A DNA stretch of 64,000 bases from Thermococcus sp. Bubb.Bath (GCF_012027595.1 NZ_SNUR01000001.1:496001-560000); one strand, 5' to 3'; shown: positions 1 to 10,018, counted from the first letter of the stretch. The notes: a model not told the origin generated them from the letters alone. Program-made: numbers and translations.

Positions 1-143
1 GTGAAGGCGAAGGAGCCCTCGCTGGGGAGGTGAGCTTTTATATCTAACCCCACATATTTTTCTCCCAACTTAATAACCCACCGTAATTCTTTTAACGCGA
101 AGTCCTTATAAGGGGGCAGAGCCATTGCCGGACGGTGATTAAA

Positions 144-2372
144 ATGGTCAGGTATATGGTCACATCAGCTTTACCTTACGCTAACGGGCCGATTCACGCG
201 GGGCATCTGGCGGGAGCTTATCTGCCAGCAGACATCTTCGTGCGTTACCTACGGCTCAAGGGGGAGGAAGTGCTCTTCGTCTGCGGAACGGACGAACATG
301 GGACGCCGATAACCTTCCGAGCACTCAAAGAAGGCAGAAGCCCTAGGGAGATCGTCGACGAGTTTCACGAGCACATAAAGACCACCTTTGAGAGGGCTAA
401 GATAAGCTTCGACTACTTTGGGAGGACTGAGCTTCCAGTTCACTACCGCATAAGCCAGGAGTTCTTCCTCAAGGCCCTTGAGAACGGCCATCTCGTTAAG
501 AAAGTCAGCAAGCAGGCCTACTGTGAGCACGACAAGATGTTCCTTCCGGACAGATACGTTATCGGCACCTGCCCCTACTGTGGCGCCGAGAACCAGAGGG
601 GAGACCAGTGTGAGGTCTGCGGGCACCCGCTTACACCAGAGATACTCATTAACCCGCGCTGCAGCATCTGCGGAAACCCCATAACCTTCAAGGACTCCGC
701 CCACTACTACCTGAAGATGGGGGACTTCCAGGAGAGGCTCAAGAAGTGGGTTGAGAGCCAGGAGCACTGGAAGCCGAACGTGCGCAACACCGTCCTCGGC
801 TGGATAAACGAGGGACTGGAAGAGAGGGCAATGACGCGCGACCTCGACTGGGGTATTCCGGTCCCCCTCGACGACGAGGACGTGAAGGGAAAAGTCCTCT
901 ACGTCTGGTTCGAGGCTCCCATCGGCTACATAAGCATCACCATCGAGTACCTGAAGAGGGAAGGCAGGGAGAACGAGTGGAAGGAGTTCTGGCTCAACCT
1001 CGACGGCCAGACCAAGGTCATCCACTTCATTGGAAAGGACAACGTTCCCTTCCACGCGATATTCTGGCCGGCCTTCCTGATGGCCTACGGCAAGTATAGG
1101 GATGGGGAAGTCGAGGCCGAGTGGAACTTGCCCTATGACATCCCCGCGAACGAATACCTCAACCTCGAGGGCAAGAAGTTCTCAACGAGCAGGAACTGGG
1201 CGATATGGGTTCACGAGTTCCTAGATGCGTTCCCGGCCGACTACCTCAGGTATTACCTCACCGCCATAATGCCCGAGACTCGCGATTCGGACTTCAACTT
1301 CGCCGACTTCAAGAGTAAGATAAACGAGGAGCTTGTTAACAACCTCGGAAACTTCGTGCACCGCGCCCTCACCTTCGTGAACCGCTACTTTGATGGTAAA
1401 GTTCCGGAGAGGGGCGAACTGAACGAGCTGGATAAACAGGCCTTCGAGGAGATAGAGAGGGCCTTCGAAGAGACCGGGGAGCTTATAGCCCGCTACCACT
1501 TCAAAGATGCGCTCAAGCGCGTCATGGAGCTGGCCATCTTCGGAAACCGCTACTTCGACCACCAGAAGCCCTGGAAGACTGCAAAGACCGACCGCGAGAG
1601 GACGGCAACAACGGTAAACGTCTCGCTCCAGATCGTCAAGGCCCTCGGAATACTCCTCGAGCCGTTCCTTCCCGATGCCAGCGAGAAGATATGGCACCTC
1701 CTCAACCTTGAGGAGCTCAAGAGGTGGAGCTTTGAGGAGCTTCCAGCAGGACACCGCGTGAGAAAGGCCAGCCCTATGTTCAGGAAGGTCACCGACGAGG
1801 AGATAATCTACTTCATCGTGAACTACATTGGCAGGGGCAACCCCGACAGCGCGAGAATCCTCCTCGACAAGTACTACGAGAGGGACGACGTCTTTAAGGT
1901 GATTCTTGAGCACTTCGGGGAGAAGAGGGAGGAAGAGGCCCTCGCGCTCCTCAAGAGCATATATGGCGAGGCCCCTTCAAAGGCCGAGAAGGCTGAAAAA
2001 GCTAAAGCTCCTCAGAAGAAGGAAAAAGTCAAGGGGGGTAAAAAGATGGGTTATGTTAGCTTTGATGAGTTCGCCAAGCTCGATTTAAGGGTCGGAAAGA
2101 TAATCGAGGTTAAAGACCACCCCAACGCGGACAGGCTCTACGTGGTAAAGGTTGACCTTGGCGACGAGGTCAGGCAGCTCGTTGCCGGGCTCAAGAAGTA
2201 CTACAAGCCCGAAGAGCTGCTCAACCACTACGTTGTCATCATAGCGAACCTGGAGCCCAAGAAGCTTAGGGGAGTTGAGAGCCAGGGAATGCTCCTGGCA
2301 GCGGACGACGGCGAGAACGTCGCCCTGCTCATGCCGGACAAAGAGATAAAGCTCGGCTCAAGGATAAGGTGA
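144..2372 (+). CDS. metG: methionine--tRNA ligase
   Basis: Class I aminoacyl-tRNA synthetase that charges tRNA-Met in the cytoplasm. The HIGH-type motif PIHAGHL is at about residues 16-22, CxxC zinc-knuckle pairs (CPYC, CEVC, CSIC) lie at about 145-180, and the KMSKS equivalent KFSTS is near residue 344. A lysine-rich linker leads into a C-terminal tRNA-binding OB domain from about residue 634, so the enzyme and a Trbp111-like domain are fused in one chain of 742 residues. I chose ATG 144 because GGTGATT ends just before it; GTG 135 would lie inside that ribosome binding site. A TATA-like CTTATAAG is at about 106-113. The tRNA-Met gene in this window is a likely substrate. Very confident. Confidence 0.97.
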   Translation: MVRYMVTSALPYANGPIHAGHLAGAYLPADIFVRYLRLKGEEVLFVCGTDEHGTPITFRALKEGRSPREIVDEFHEHIKTTFERAKISFDYFGRTELPVHYRISQEFFLKALENGHLVKKVSKQAYCEHDKMFLPDRYVIGTCPYCGAENQRGDQCEVCGHPLTPEILINPRCSICGNPITFKDSAHYYLKMGDFQERLKKWVESQEHWKPNVRNTVLGWINEGLEERAMTRDLDWGIPVPLDDEDVKGKVLYVWFEAPIGYISITIEYLKREGRENEWKEFWLNLDGQTKVIHFIGKDNVPFHAIFWPAFLMAYGKYRDGEVEAEWNLPYDIPANEYLNLEGKKFSTSRNWAIWVHEFLDAFPADYLRYYLTAIMPETRDSDFNFADFKSKINEELVNNLGNFVHRALTFVNRYFDGKVPERGELNELDKQAFEEIERAFEETGELIARYHFKDALKRVMELAIFGNRYFDHQKPWKTAKTDRERTATTVNVSLQIVKALGILLEPFLPDASEKIWHLLNLEELKRWSFEELPAGHRVRKASPMFRKVTDEEIIYFIVNYIGRGNPDSARILLDKYYERDDVFKVILEHFGEKREEEALALLKSIYGEAPSKAEKAEKAKAPQKKEKVKGGKKMGYVSFDEFAKLDLRVGKIIEVKDHPNADRLYVVKVDLGDEVRQLVAGLKKYYKPEELLNHYVVIIANLEPKKLRGVESQGMLLAADDGENVALLMPDKEIKLGSRIR

Positions 2373-2468
2373 GGGACTCAGAACTGTCCCCATTGGCTCT
2401 ATTCTTTCCCTTTTATCAATCCTCTGCTCGTTTATCCAGAGAAAAATCAAAAAAGCTCAAAAAGGGCG

Positions 2469-3908
2469 TCAGCCCTTGGCGACTCCCATCGGTCTCATCC
2501 TCGCCACGAGGTTCGCTATTCCTGCCTCGTGGACGGTGTTGACGACGTTATCCACGCTCTTGTAGGCACCGGGAGCCTCCTCGGCAACAACACGGAGGGA
2601 GGCGGCCCTCACGTAGATTCCCCTCTGCGCCAGCTCGTTCCTGAGCCTGTCGCCACGGTACTGTCTGGTTGCTGCCTTCCTGCTCAATAACCTTCCAGCG
2701 CCGTGACAGGAGCTTCCAAAGGTTTCCTTCATTGAACCCTCAGCTCCAGCGAGGACGTAGCTGGCGGTACCCATCGAACCTGGGATGAGGACGGGCTGGC
2801 CAACCTCTCTATAAGCCCTCGGCACGTCCGGGTGGCCGGCCGGGAAGGCCCTCGTCGCACCCTTTCTGTGGACTATTACCTTCACCTTCCTTCCGTCTAC
2901 CTCGTGTTCCTCCACCTTCCCGATGTTGTGGGCAACGTCGTAAACGAGCTCCATCTCCATATCTTCCGCTTTCCTCTTGAAGACCTCTTCAAAGCTCTCC
3001 CTGACCCAGTGGGTTATCATCTGCCTGTTGGCCCAGGCAAAGTTGGCGGCGGCCTTCATAGCGCTGAAGTATCTCTGTCCCTCTTCGCTCTGGAACGGGA
3101 CGCTCACAAGCTCCCTGTCGGGCCACGGAATTCCGTACTTCCTGTTCGCCTTCTCCATAATCCTAAGGTAGTCGCTCGCGACCTGGTGGCCGAGCCCCCT
3201 CGAACCTGTGTGAACCATCACGACGACCTGTCCCTCGAAGAGGCCGTAGGCCTTCGCTATCTCCTCGTTGTATATCTTGTCAACGTACTGAACCTCAAGG
3301 AAGTGGTTCCCCGAGCCGAGAGAGCCCAACTGGGGAGCACCGCGCTGCTTTGCCTTCTGGCTGACTGCATCTGGATTGGCTCCCTGCATCCTTCCGTACT
3401 CCTCGTGGTGCTCTAAATCCTTCTCCCAGCCGTAGCCGTTGTCGACTGCCCACTTGGCACCGTCGGCGAGAACATCATCGATCTGTGTCCAGTGGAGCCT
3501 TACCCGCCCCTTGCTTCCTAGTCCAGAGGGAACGTTCTTGAAGAGGGTATCAACGAGCTCTTTGATCTTTGGCCTAACTTCATCCTTGGTCAGATTGGTT
3601 CTGATGAGTCTGACGCCGCAGTTAATGTCGTAGCCGATCCCTCCAGGACTTATTACACCCTCTTTTGCGTCAAAGGCGGCCACTCCACCGATTGGAAAGC
3701 CGTAGCCCTGATGTCCGTCCGGCATTACGATGGAGTACTTGTAGATGCCAGGGAGCATGGCGACGTTCGCTGCCTGTTCAAGCGTCCTGTCGTTCTTCAT
3801 CTTCTCGATTAGAGCGTCGTCGGCGTAGACCCTCCCTGGAACGCGCATCCTCCTGTCGAACTTTGGAATTTCCCAGCGGATCTTGTCCATCCTCTTCAGC
3901 GGTACCAT
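2469..3908 (-). CDS. rtcB: RNA-splicing ligase RtcB (3'-phosphate/5'-OH ligase)
   Basis: GTP- and Mn-dependent RNA ligase that joins tRNA exons after intron removal. The 479-residue product matches the usual length of the Pyrococcus enzyme. Visible motifs are [14 protein letters not shown], the metal cysteine in [28 protein letters not shown] and the guanylated histidine in [11 protein letters not shown]. No intein is present. An upstream ATG at 4004 is in frame, but ATG 3908 follows AGGGGTGAGAGG and matches the family N terminus ([20 protein letters not shown]). The gene is divergent from the flippase gene. Archease, a known activator of archaeal RtcB, is encoded about 3 kb away, and an intron-containing tRNA-Met lies at 50.3 kb. 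Confidence 0.97.
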   Translation of the reverse strand: MVPLKRMDKIRWEIPKFDRRMRVPGRVYADDALIEKMKNDRTLEQAANVAMLPGIYKYSIVMPDGHQGYGFPIGGVAAFDAKEGVISPGGIGYDINCGVRLIRTNLTKDEVRPKIKELVDTLFKNVPSGLGSKGRVRLHWTQIDDVLADGAKWAVDNGYGWEKDLEHHEEYGRMQGANPDAVSQKAKQRGAPQLGSLGSGNHFLEVQYVDKIYNEEIAKAYGLFEGQVVVMVHTGSRGLGHQVASDYLRIMEKANRKYGIPWPDRELVSVPFQSEEGQRYFSAMKAAANFAWANRQMITHWVRESFEEVFKRKAEDMEMELVYDVAHNIGKVEEHEVDGRKVKVIVHRKGATRAFPAGHPDVPRAYREVGQPVLIPGSMGTASYVLAGAEGSMKETFGSSCHGAGRLLSRKAATRQYRGDRLRNELAQRGIYVRAASLRVVAEEAPGAYKSVDNVVNTVHEAGIANLVARMRPMGVAKG

Positions 3909-3972
3909 CCTCTCACCCCTAACTTGATGCTCCTCAATGATTTTAAACCCAACGCTTTTACTGTCAAGGAAA

Positions 3973-5397
3973 ATGTTTGGCGGAAAAACCCTACTCAGGA
4001 ACATCGGTCATTTGATGGCCGGAAGCATGATCAGGAGCACCGTAATGGTCATCTTCACGATCTACATAATCAGGATCATCAGCGTCCACGACTTTGGGGT
4101 TTATTCAACGGTTATCGCCTTCTCCTCCATAACAACTGCCTTTGTGAACTTCGGCCTGGACACGTATCTGACCAGGGAAGCGAGCAGGGACAGGCGGGTC
4201 TTCCTCCCGATGCTTAAGGCCGTTACAAAGGCTCGCTTTCTTCTGTTTGCCTTCTCTGAGGTTCTCCTCTACTCTCTCCTCAAAGCCCTCAACTATCCGG
4301 ATGAGGTCGTCTGGCTAACCTTACTTTTAGCCTTCGATCCCTTACTTTGCTTCCTCCTTGATTCTCTCTACTCCATTTTCTACGTGGAGAACATAACGGC
4401 TCCGGTTGCCTTAGCCGAGTCGGGAAAGAGGCTGCTTCTTCTCCTTATAACCTTCTTCACCGCCCACAGGGGTCTTATCTGGATAATAATCTCCTACATA
4501 ATAGCAGATTCGGCCGTGCTTCTCCTCCTTTACGTTGAGTACAGGAGGGTCGTTGCACGGTTGCCAAAGGGGGATAGTGTTTCCCTCCTTGGGGTTCTCA
4601 GGAAGAGCCTGTCCTTCTCGATACAGACCCTGAGCGGGATCTTCTTCTGGAACGTTGACATAATGATGGTATCAAAGCTCCTCGGGCCCGTTTTGACCGG
4701 CTTCTATAACATTGGGGCAACGGTCTTTAAGACCATCTACTTCATCCCCCAGTCATTCACCTCGGTTCTCTTCCCGAGGATAAGCGAGGCCCACAGTCGG
4801 GGGAAGCTCGAAGTGCTCAAGGGGCCGATCCTCGAGTCTACAAAGAACCTTCTCCTGATGGCCATAGGCATAGTCTTCTATTCACTGACGAGCCTGCCCT
4901 ACTACATCCCCCTGTTATTCGGCGATAAATATAGACCGGCTATGGGCCTCGTAGGGCCGATGTCCCTGATAGTTCTCTTTTACTTCCCAGCCTTTGTGTA
5001 CCAGAATGTGCTGATGGCGATTGAAAGGGAGAAGAAAGCCGTCAATACCCTTATAGTTGGCAACGTGGCGAACTTTACCCTCAACCTCGCTTTCATCCCG
5101 GTTTTTGGCATTATGGGGGCAGTCTATGGGACAGTGATAAGCCAGGTCATCTTTTTGGCGATGAACGTTTACTACCTCAGGGACGTGATACCCCTTGTAA
5201 CCCCCCCATTAGAGCTCGCGGGGGGACTTTTAATCGGTACAGCCGCATGGGCTCTGACAGCCGTGGCAACCCTTTTCTTAGAAAAGTTCGTCTCCCCCTT
5301 CTGGGCCGACAACCTGTATTTCGTCACGATGTACCTTCTCTACAGGTTCAAAGTGATAAACGTGGAGGGTTTCAGGCTCTCAGCCTCCTCTCCTTAG
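3973..5397 (+). CDS. polysaccharide/lipid flippase (Wzx/MATE-like membrane protein)
   Basis: Predicted polytopic membrane protein of 474 residues with about 12 to 14 hydrophobic helices spread over its whole length. The N terminus ([20 protein letters not shown]) and the FxxxDxYLxxxxSR-like segment after helix 2 fit the O-antigen/teichoic-acid exporter (RfbX/Wzx) superfamily, whose members flip lipid-linked sugars across the cytoplasmic membrane. I chose ATG 3973, which follows TCAAGGAAA and lies about 28 nt after the TTTTAAA box at 3942; an earlier in-frame ATG at 3937 would overlap that box. The 3' end overlaps the convergent PUA-like gene by 26 bases. No glycosyltransferase is adjacent, so the cargo cannot be told. 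Confidence 0.85.
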   Translation: MFGGKTLLRNIGHLMAGSMIRSTVMVIFTIYIIRIISVHDFGVYSTVIAFSSITTAFVNFGLDTYLTREASRDRRVFLPMLKAVTKARFLLFAFSEVLLYSLLKALNYPDEVVWLTLLLAFDPLLCFLLDSLYSIFYVENITAPVALAESGKRLLLLLITFFTAHRGLIWIIISYIIADSAVLLLLYVEYRRVVARLPKGDSVSLLGVLRKSLSFSIQTLSGIFFWNVDIMMVSKLLGPVLTGFYNIGATVFKTIYFIPQSFTSVLFPRISEAHSRGKLEVLKGPILESTKNLLLMAIGIVFYSLTSLPYYIPLLFGDKYRPAMGLVGPMSLIVLFYFPAFVYQNVLMAIEREKKAVNTLIVGNVANFTLNLAFIPVFGIMGAVYGTVISQVIFLAMNVYYLRDVIPLVTPPLELAGGLLIGTAAWALTAVATLFLEKFVSPFWADNLYFVTMYLLYRFKVINVEGFRLSASSP

Positions 5398-5830
5398 GCA
5401 CGTAGTTTATCAGCCTTCCTTCCTTCGCCTTCGCCGAGCCGAGGAAGTAGGTGCGCCACTTCACTATCACCCAGCCGTGGAGTTCTTTGTCATCAATTTC
5501 TACGCTCTCTCCAGCTAAGTACCTCCTAGCCCTTTCGTCGTCCAGCTCAACCACGCTCTTCGTCGCCCTTGGCCCCACCAGAAAGCTCCCCTCGATGCTC
5601 AGCCTTATGCCGTCACTCTCAACCCTTCCGAAGTAGAGCCAGCCGTCGCTTTTTATTTTAAGGTAGCATGGTTTTCTGACGTAGACCTTCTGGTGGTTGC
5701 CCTTTATTTGATACATCAGGTCGGGAGCATAACCGTAGTTCTCAATGAGCAACCTTTTGACGAGTTTGGTGTCAGGTGTTTTCCCTATTTCTTCCCGGGG
5801 ATTTGCGGACTTCTTCCTCGCCTCACTCAT
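5372..5830 (-). CDS. RsmF-type PUA-like RNA-binding protein
   Basis: Small protein of 152 residues. Its C-terminal half, with VVELDDERARRYLAGE followed by GWVIVKWRTYFLGSAKAKEG and [10 protein letters not shown], matches the PUA-like domain that normally forms the C-terminal tail of RsmF/NSUN rRNA m5C methyltransferases. Here it is a separate protein. Its ATG overlaps the stop of the m5C methyltransferase gene by 8 bases, so the two are probably co-translated. I infer that it acts as an RNA-binding partner of that methyltransferase or of another modification enzyme. The N-terminal 20 residues are polar and charged. The partner assignment rests only on context and on known domain fusions. Confidence 0.8.
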   Translation of the reverse strand: MSEARKKSANPREEIGKTPDTKLVKRLLIENYGYAPDLMYQIKGNHQKVYVRKPCYLKIKSDGWLYFGRVESDGIRLSIEGSFLVGPRATKSVVELDDERARRYLAGESVEIDDKELHGWVIVKWRTYFLGSAKAKEGRLINYVPKERRLRA

Positions 5831-6761
5831 CTACCTCACCTGGCTTGACGATTTTGGCAATGAAGAACGCCTCGGTATCGTTGTCGTTCGGGTGGATTCT
5901 GAGGGCCTTCTTCAGCTCCTCCGAGTACTCCTTCCCTTCCCATTCGAGGACGGGCTCACTGGTCTTGATGGGGAGGTCTATCCTCTCAAGCCTCGCGTTC
6001 GTCTTCCGGAGGAGGTAATCAACGACCTCCTCGTTTTCAAGCGGGTCTATCGTGCAGGTAGAGTACACCATTACTCCTCCGGGCTTCAGGGCTCTGTAGC
6101 CCGCCAGGATGAGCCTCTTCTGAATGTTCATGTACCTGATGACGGCCTTCATCCTCCACTCACTCAGGAACTTCCATTTCTTTCGTATCATTCCCACAGA
6201 GGAGCACGGAGCATCCAGAAGAACCCTATCGAATGTATTCTCAAAGCGGGCGAAGCTGGCACCATCTCTCATCATTACCCTAGCTATTAGAACCCCCATC
6301 CTGTTGAGGTTCGCCATGAGGACGTTGGCCCTGCTTATTTGGGGATCGTTGGCTATTACACACCCCTCATTCTCCATGTATTGCGCTATCTGTCCGGTCT
6401 TTGAGCCGGGAGCTGCAGCCATGTCGAGAACCAGCTCCCCCGGCTTCGGGTCAAGCACTACTGGTGGTATCATCGAGCTGGCCTCCTGGCCGAAGACGAC
6501 ACCCAGCCCGTGCTCCGGAACCCTCGCAAGGTTGTCCACGTTTATGAAGAAGCTCTCCCTAACCCAAGGAATCCGCTCAAGCTCGAACTCCTCATTAAGC
6601 CTCCCAACGACCACTTCGAGCGGCGCTTTGAGTGTGTTCACCCTTATGCTCTGCCTGAGGGGCTTGACTATGAACTCCCAGAACTCGTCAGTGTCCTCAA
6701 GCTGGGAATACCTTTCATAGAAAGCTGGATTCGCCTCTTTAACAACGTCCCTCGCGCTCAT
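5823..6761 (-). CDS. tRNA (cytosine-C5) methyltransferase, aTrm4/NSUN type
   Basis: SAM-dependent RNA m5C methyltransferase of 312 residues, closely like the characterised Pyrococcus abyssi tRNA m5C methyltransferase, which has archease as its neighbour. The sequence shows the SAM-binding MAAAPGSKTGQIAQ at about 112, the motif IV cysteine in LDAPCSSVG at about 178-186 and the catalytic motif VI cysteine in YSTCTIDP at about 240. The N-terminal part (VKPLRQSIRVNTLK) is the usual RRM-like region. ATG 6761 has GAGGTG seven bases before it and starts 10 bases after the archease stop. It forms an operon with archease upstream and the PUA-like gene downstream. Confidence 0.94.
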   Translation of the reverse strand: MSARDVVKEANPAFYERYSQLEDTDEFWEFIVKPLRQSIRVNTLKAPLEVVVGRLNEEFELERIPWVRESFFINVDNLARVPEHGLGVVFGQEASSMIPPVVLDPKPGELVLDMAAAPGSKTGQIAQYMENEGCVIANDPQISRANVLMANLNRMGVLIARVMMRDGASFARFENTFDRVLLDAPCSSVGMIRKKWKFLSEWRMKAVIRYMNIQKRLILAGYRALKPGGVMVYSTCTIDPLENEEVVDYLLRKTNARLERIDLPIKTSEPVLEWEGKEYSEELKKALRIHPNDNDTEAFFIAKIVKPGEVDE

Positions 6762-6770
6762 TTCAACACC

Positions 6771-7199
6771 TCACAGGTCAGGAACGAACTGTGCCATCCA
6801 TCTCCCGTCAGGAAGCCTTTTAATCTCCATCTCATGGTAGGTTATGGCTTTAACTTCCTCTTTGGGATTGTGCTTCTCCAGATTGAGCGGCTCACCACAG
6901 GCCTTAGCCTTGAGTTTGTAGCCATCTTTGGTTTTCTCGATGCTGACCTTAACGTCCCCGAAAACCAGCCCCTCCATGTCGTGGAGAACCAAAAGCTCCT
7001 CAAGGAAGCTGTAGAGGAGCGCCTCAAGGTCTTCCTCCTCGGCCTCAACTCCCCTGCACTCCCTCGGCTCCACCTTTCCAACGTCCACCATGACGTCGAA
7101 GAGACCGAGGGCAACGGCCTCAAAGGCCTCCTCCAGCGTTGAGCCGAATCCCCTGACGCCTATATCCGCCGTGTGCTCGTAGTGCTCCCATTTTCGCAT
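6771..7199 (-). CDS. archease
   Basis: Small acidic chaperone-like protein of 142 residues. It begins [24 protein letters not shown] and carries [19 protein letters not shown] and the C-terminal VKAITYHEM, all typical of archease. Known archeases have two roles: preventing aggregation and tuning the specificity of the adjacent tRNA m5C methyltransferase, and speeding guanylation and turnover of RtcB. Both clients are encoded within 5 kb here. The acidic metal-binding residue in TADIG and the C-terminal carboxylates are present. I chose ATG 7199 after GGAGGTGTAAGT; the frame is open 168 bases further, but that sequence does not resemble the family. First gene of the operon. Confidence 0.95.
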   Translation of the reverse strand: MRKWEHYEHTADIGVRGFGSTLEEAFEAVALGLFDVMVDVGKVEPRECRGVEAEEEDLEALLYSFLEELLVLHDMEGLVFGDVKVSIEKTKDGYKLKAKACGEPLNLEKHNPKEEVKAITYHEMEIKRLPDGRWMAQFVPDL

Positions 7200-7414
7200 A
7201 CTTACACCTCCCCCACCCATTAATCTTCTCTCCCGGTCATCTCGCATTTCCCGCACGAGCTTTCCGCTATCTTCCCTCGGAACATCCAGGGGCTTGAGGA
7301 CCTCCCATTCCTCTTTCACGCTTTCACCTGAAGAGAATTGGGTGGGAGTTTTTATAAACCCCACCAATCGAAACCGTTAATTAGACCGCCGTCGAAATGG
7401 AAGGGGTGGTGACA

Positions 7415-8269
7415 TTGAGGGAGATAACGCCGAAAAGGATTATCGAGATGAAAGGGAAGGAAAAGATAGCGATGGTAACCGCTTACGATTATCCCTCTGC
7501 GCTTCTTGCTGACAAGGCTGGAATGGACATTATATTCATTGGGGACTCATTGGGGATGGTCGTCTACGGCGAGCCCAACACCCTCAACGTCTCTATGGAG
7601 CAGATGGTATTTCACACGAGGGCCGTTGCGAAGGCGGTAAAGAGGGCGCTTGTTCTGGCTGATATGCCCTTCGGTAGCTATGAGGTCAGCGTCGAGCAGG
7701 GTGTAAAGAACGCGGTTAGGCTTATCCAGGCGGGAGCGGACGCAGTAAAGATAGAGGGCGGCTACGACCACAAGGAGCTCGTTAAAAAGCTCGTGAGGAT
7801 GGGTATACCAGTAATGGGACACACTGGACTAACCCCCCAGCGCTACCTCCGCCTCGGCGGCTACAGGTTGATGGGTGAAACCGAGGAAGAAATCGAGGAA
7901 ATCCTGCGCGATGCAAAGGCCCTTGAAAAGGCCGGTGCCTTCGCCGTCGTCCTTGAGTTTACTCTGGCGGATGTTGCGAAGCTCGTCACGGAGAAAGTTT
8001 CAATCCCCACAATTGGCATAGGCTCCGGTCCGTGGGTCGACGGCCAGGTTCTCGTCTGGCACGACCTCCTGGGCATCTACGAGAACGTTCCACCCTTCGT
8101 CAAGAAGTACGCCGGTTTGGGGAGCGTCATTGAGCTCGCCCTTGAGAACTACCGCGAGGAAGTCAAGGGGGAAAAGTTCCCGGCCAAAGAGCACTACTGG
8201 GAGTTCCTCGACAAGGACGACTTCGAGAGAAAGAAGAGAAAGGCCCTTGAAAGGCTGGAGGACGAGTGA
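7415..8269 (+). CDS. panB: 3-methyl-2-oxobutanoate hydroxymethyltransferase
   Basis: Ketopantoate hydroxymethyltransferase, first committed step of pantothenate/CoA synthesis. It moves a hydroxymethyl group from methylene-tetrahydropterin to 2-oxoisovalerate. The 284-residue TIM-barrel protein shows VTAYDYPSA, the metal site in [36 protein letters not shown] and [20 protein letters not shown] prefer TTG 7415 because GGGGTGGTGACA stands directly before it and REITPKRI is the usual start of the family. An ATG at 7397 is in frame but has no ribosome binding site. A TATA-like TTTTTATAAA lies at about 7350. The stop overlaps the glycosyltransferase start. Confidence 0.95.
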   Translation: MREITPKRIIEMKGKEKIAMVTAYDYPSALLADKAGMDIIFIGDSLGMVVYGEPNTLNVSMEQMVFHTRAVAKAVKRALVLADMPFGSYEVSVEQGVKNAVRLIQAGADAVKIEGGYDHKELVKKLVRMGIPVMGHTGLTPQRYLRLGGYRLMGETEEEIEEILRDAKALEKAGAFAVVLEFTLADVAKLVTEKVSIPTIGIGSGPWVDGQVLVWHDLLGIYENVPPFVKKYAGLGSVIELALENYREEVKGEKFPAKEHYWEFLDKDDFERKKRKALERLEDE

Positions 8270-8934
8270 TGCTCGGCAGCATGAGAATAAGCGTAGTAAT
8301 CCCCGCATACAACGAGGAAAAGAGACTCCCGAAAGTTCTCCAGAGGATTCCAGCCTTCGTTGACAAGGTTACCGTTGTTGATGACGGTTCGTCCGACGGG
8401 ACTTACTCCTCGGCCTTCTCCTTTTCCGAGAAAGACCCAAGGGTTGAGGCTTTTAGGTTGGAGAAGAACTGCGGCAAGGGCTGTGCAATGAGGGAAGGGG
8501 TCAAGCACGCCACCGGGGACGTCGTGGTCTTCATGGACGCCGACGGCCAGCACCTTCCGGAGGAGATTGAGAAGCTCGTGAGGCCCATAGTCGAGGGAAA
8601 GGCTGACCTTGTCATCGGGGCGAGGAAGGTTGAGGTGCAGGGGAAGAGGCCGCTCCAGAGGAGGCTGAGTAATCTAATAACGACGAGGCTCATAAGGTGG
8701 AAGCTCGGCACCTACGTTTACGACACTCAGAGCGGGTTTAGAGCGTATAGGTGGGAATTCCTGCCGGAGATAGAGAGCGATCGCTATGAAGTTGAGACCG
8801 AGACCCTCCTGAAGGCCGCTAAAATGGGAGCTCGGATATCAGAGGTCCCTGTTAGTAAGGTATACGGCGTTGAGACCGGCCACTTCAGGTTTGAGGACGT
8901 GATACGGTTTCTAAAGGCCCTGGTTAAATATTAA
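8269..8934 (+). CDS. family 2 glycosyltransferase (dolichyl-phosphate sugar synthase-like)
   Basis: Cytoplasmic-face GT-A glycosyltransferase of about 221 residues. The sequence begins MRISVVIPAYNEEKRL and has the nucleotide-binding VVDDGSSDGT, the DxD motif in VFMDADGQHLPEE and the acceptor-side segment DTQSGFRAYRWE. This pattern fits the DPM1/DPG-synthase subfamily that makes dolichyl-phosphate mannose or glucose. There is no C-terminal membrane anchor. ATG 8269 shares bases with the panB stop (TGATG) and has GGAGG seven bases upstream; ATG 8281 is a possible later start. It is translationally coupled to panB, though the two functions have no obvious link. The sugar is not determinable from sequence. 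Confidence 0.9.
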   Translation: MLGSMRISVVIPAYNEEKRLPKVLQRIPAFVDKVTVVDDGSSDGTYSSAFSFSEKDPRVEAFRLEKNCGKGCAMREGVKHATGDVVVFMDADGQHLPEEIEKLVRPIVEGKADLVIGARKVEVQGKRPLQRRLSNLITTRLIRWKLGTYVYDTQSGFRAYRWEFLPEIESDRYEVETETLLKAAKMGARISEVPVSKVYGVETGHFRFEDVIRFLKALVKY

Positions 8935-9005
8935 CGTGTCTCGGGAAATCCAAAGGAGAACCAAAAGAAAAGCTTTTTAACTGCCTCTCAGAGCTAGAGA
9001 ATGCC

Positions 9006-9641
9006 ATGATGCTCATAACCACATCACACCGACCGACGAGGAGGACGAGGAGCTTCGGTCACGACCTTGAGAAGGTCTTCCCCAATTCTCTCTACATAAC
9101 CAGGGGAAAGAAGACTCTCAAAGACCTCCTGATGGAGGCGTATGATAGGAACTACGAGAGGCTTTTGATAATAAACGTCTGGAAAGGCAACCCACTCAAG
9201 ATGACGTTCATCCGGGTCGACCCGGAGGACTGGGGCTACATGGGCTACCTTTATCTCCACGGAATAAAACTCCAGCGCGAGATGGGCTTTAGGGATGTGA
9301 GACCGCTCCGCGAAGAGATGCCCCTGGTGATAACCACTGCGAAGAGAACTGGCCCCGATCACGCGGCTTTCGCCCAGGCGTTCGCGGAGCTTACGGGTGG
9401 AACGTTCGTCCGCAGAAGGGAGCGCTCCCTCCTTGGGATAGCTGATAAATACAACACCGACGTTCTGGGCGTGGTTGAGCGACATCCGCGTGGAATGGCC
9501 GTTAACTTTTACCGCCTCGACGTCACGAAGGAGAGCCCCGTGGGGCCTCTCGTGAGTGTTAAGATCTGGATAATGGAGGACGGGAGAAGATGGGACTATA
9601 AGGAGGCCCTCTCACTCCGCGGTGAAAATCGGGAGGAATAA
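9006..9641 (+). CDS. archaeal Brix-domain ribosome biogenesis protein
   Basis: Brix-domain (Imp4-like) protein of 211 residues, expected to bind rRNA during pre-ribosome assembly. The N terminus LITTSHRPTRRTRSFGHDLE and the segments IINVWKGNPLKMTF, PLVITTAKRTGPDH and VKIWIMEDGRRWDYKEAL are strongly conserved in archaeal Brix proteins. The sigma70-like core is the whole protein, as usual in archaea. Two adjacent ATGs (9006, 9009) are possible starts; neither has a strong ribosome binding site, and the TTTTTAA box at about 8972 allows a short leader. Pcc1 and a DUF434 protein follow in the same direction, a common Thermococcales arrangement. Confidence 0.93.
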   Translation: MMLITTSHRPTRRTRSFGHDLEKVFPNSLYITRGKKTLKDLLMEAYDRNYERLLIINVWKGNPLKMTFIRVDPEDWGYMGYLYLHGIKLQREMGFRDVRPLREEMPLVITTAKRTGPDHAAFAQAFAELTGGTFVRRRERSLLGIADKYNTDVLGVVERHPRGMAVNFYRLDVTKESPVGPLVSVKIWIMEDGRRWDYKEALSLRGENREE

Positions 9642-9739
9642 TACAGTCTTAGTAGTTTTGCCCCAAGTGCAATGTTCTGCAGGTATAGCCATCCGGCGGT
9701 TCACCAGCGGGGTCTTGATGCGGCTCTGTTAACCTACTC

Positions 9740-10018
9740 ATGAAGTACGGGATGGGGATGATGGAAGTGACGGACGAATGGCCCATAGAGGGATTCATCG
9801 AGCTCTCCTTCCCGGACGAGGAGACGGCGCGGGTTGTCTACGAGAGCGTCCTCCACGAGCACAGGACAGTACCATACCGGAGAAGCAGGATAGAGTTCCT
9901 TCTCAACGGGAGAAAAGTGATCATCCGCTTCCTCGCGAGGGACAGCTCGGCACTCAGGGGGACCATCAACTCGTACCTCCGGTGGATACGCGTGGCCATC
10001 GACTCGTTAGAGGTTTGA
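9740..10018 (+). CDS. KEOPS complex subunit Pcc1
   Basis: Small protein of up to 92 residues. The pattern ELSFPDEETARVVYESVLHEH, then RIEFLLNGRKVIIRFLARDSSALRGTINSYLRWI in two parts, is that of Pcc1, the dimerising subunit of the KEOPS/EKC complex that makes the universal t6A modification of ANN-decoding tRNAs. Both tRNAs in this window (Met, Thr) are ANN-decoding and therefore expected substrates. Several in-frame ATGs (9740, 9752, 9758, 9761) make the start uncertain; the one at 9758 or 9761 gives the common length of about 85. It follows the Brix gene by about 100 bases that hold no recognisable gene. Confidence 0.88.
   Translation: MKYGMGMMEVTDEWPIEGFIELSFPDEETARVVYESVLHEHRTVPYRRSRIEFLLNGRKVIIRFLARDSSALRGTINSYLRWIRVAIDSLEV

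Noticed and set aside
1-47. Possible C-terminal ends of an upstream gene (TGA at 31-33 in one frame, TAA at 45-47 in another)
   Set aside because: Two frames are both plausible and too short to recognise; nothing decides between them.
249-1055. Long minus-strand open frame opposite metG
   Set aside because: It mirrors a certain gene, has no ribosome binding site and no domain; such antisense frames are common in GC-rich coding DNA.
7200-7367. 56-residue N-terminal extension of archease
   Set aside because: The extension includes the ribosome binding site and does not resemble archease; ATG 7199 is well supported.
9642-9739. Small gene between Brix and pcc1
   Set aside because: Short frames exist but show no zinc-ribbon or ribosomal protein pattern and no ribosome binding site.
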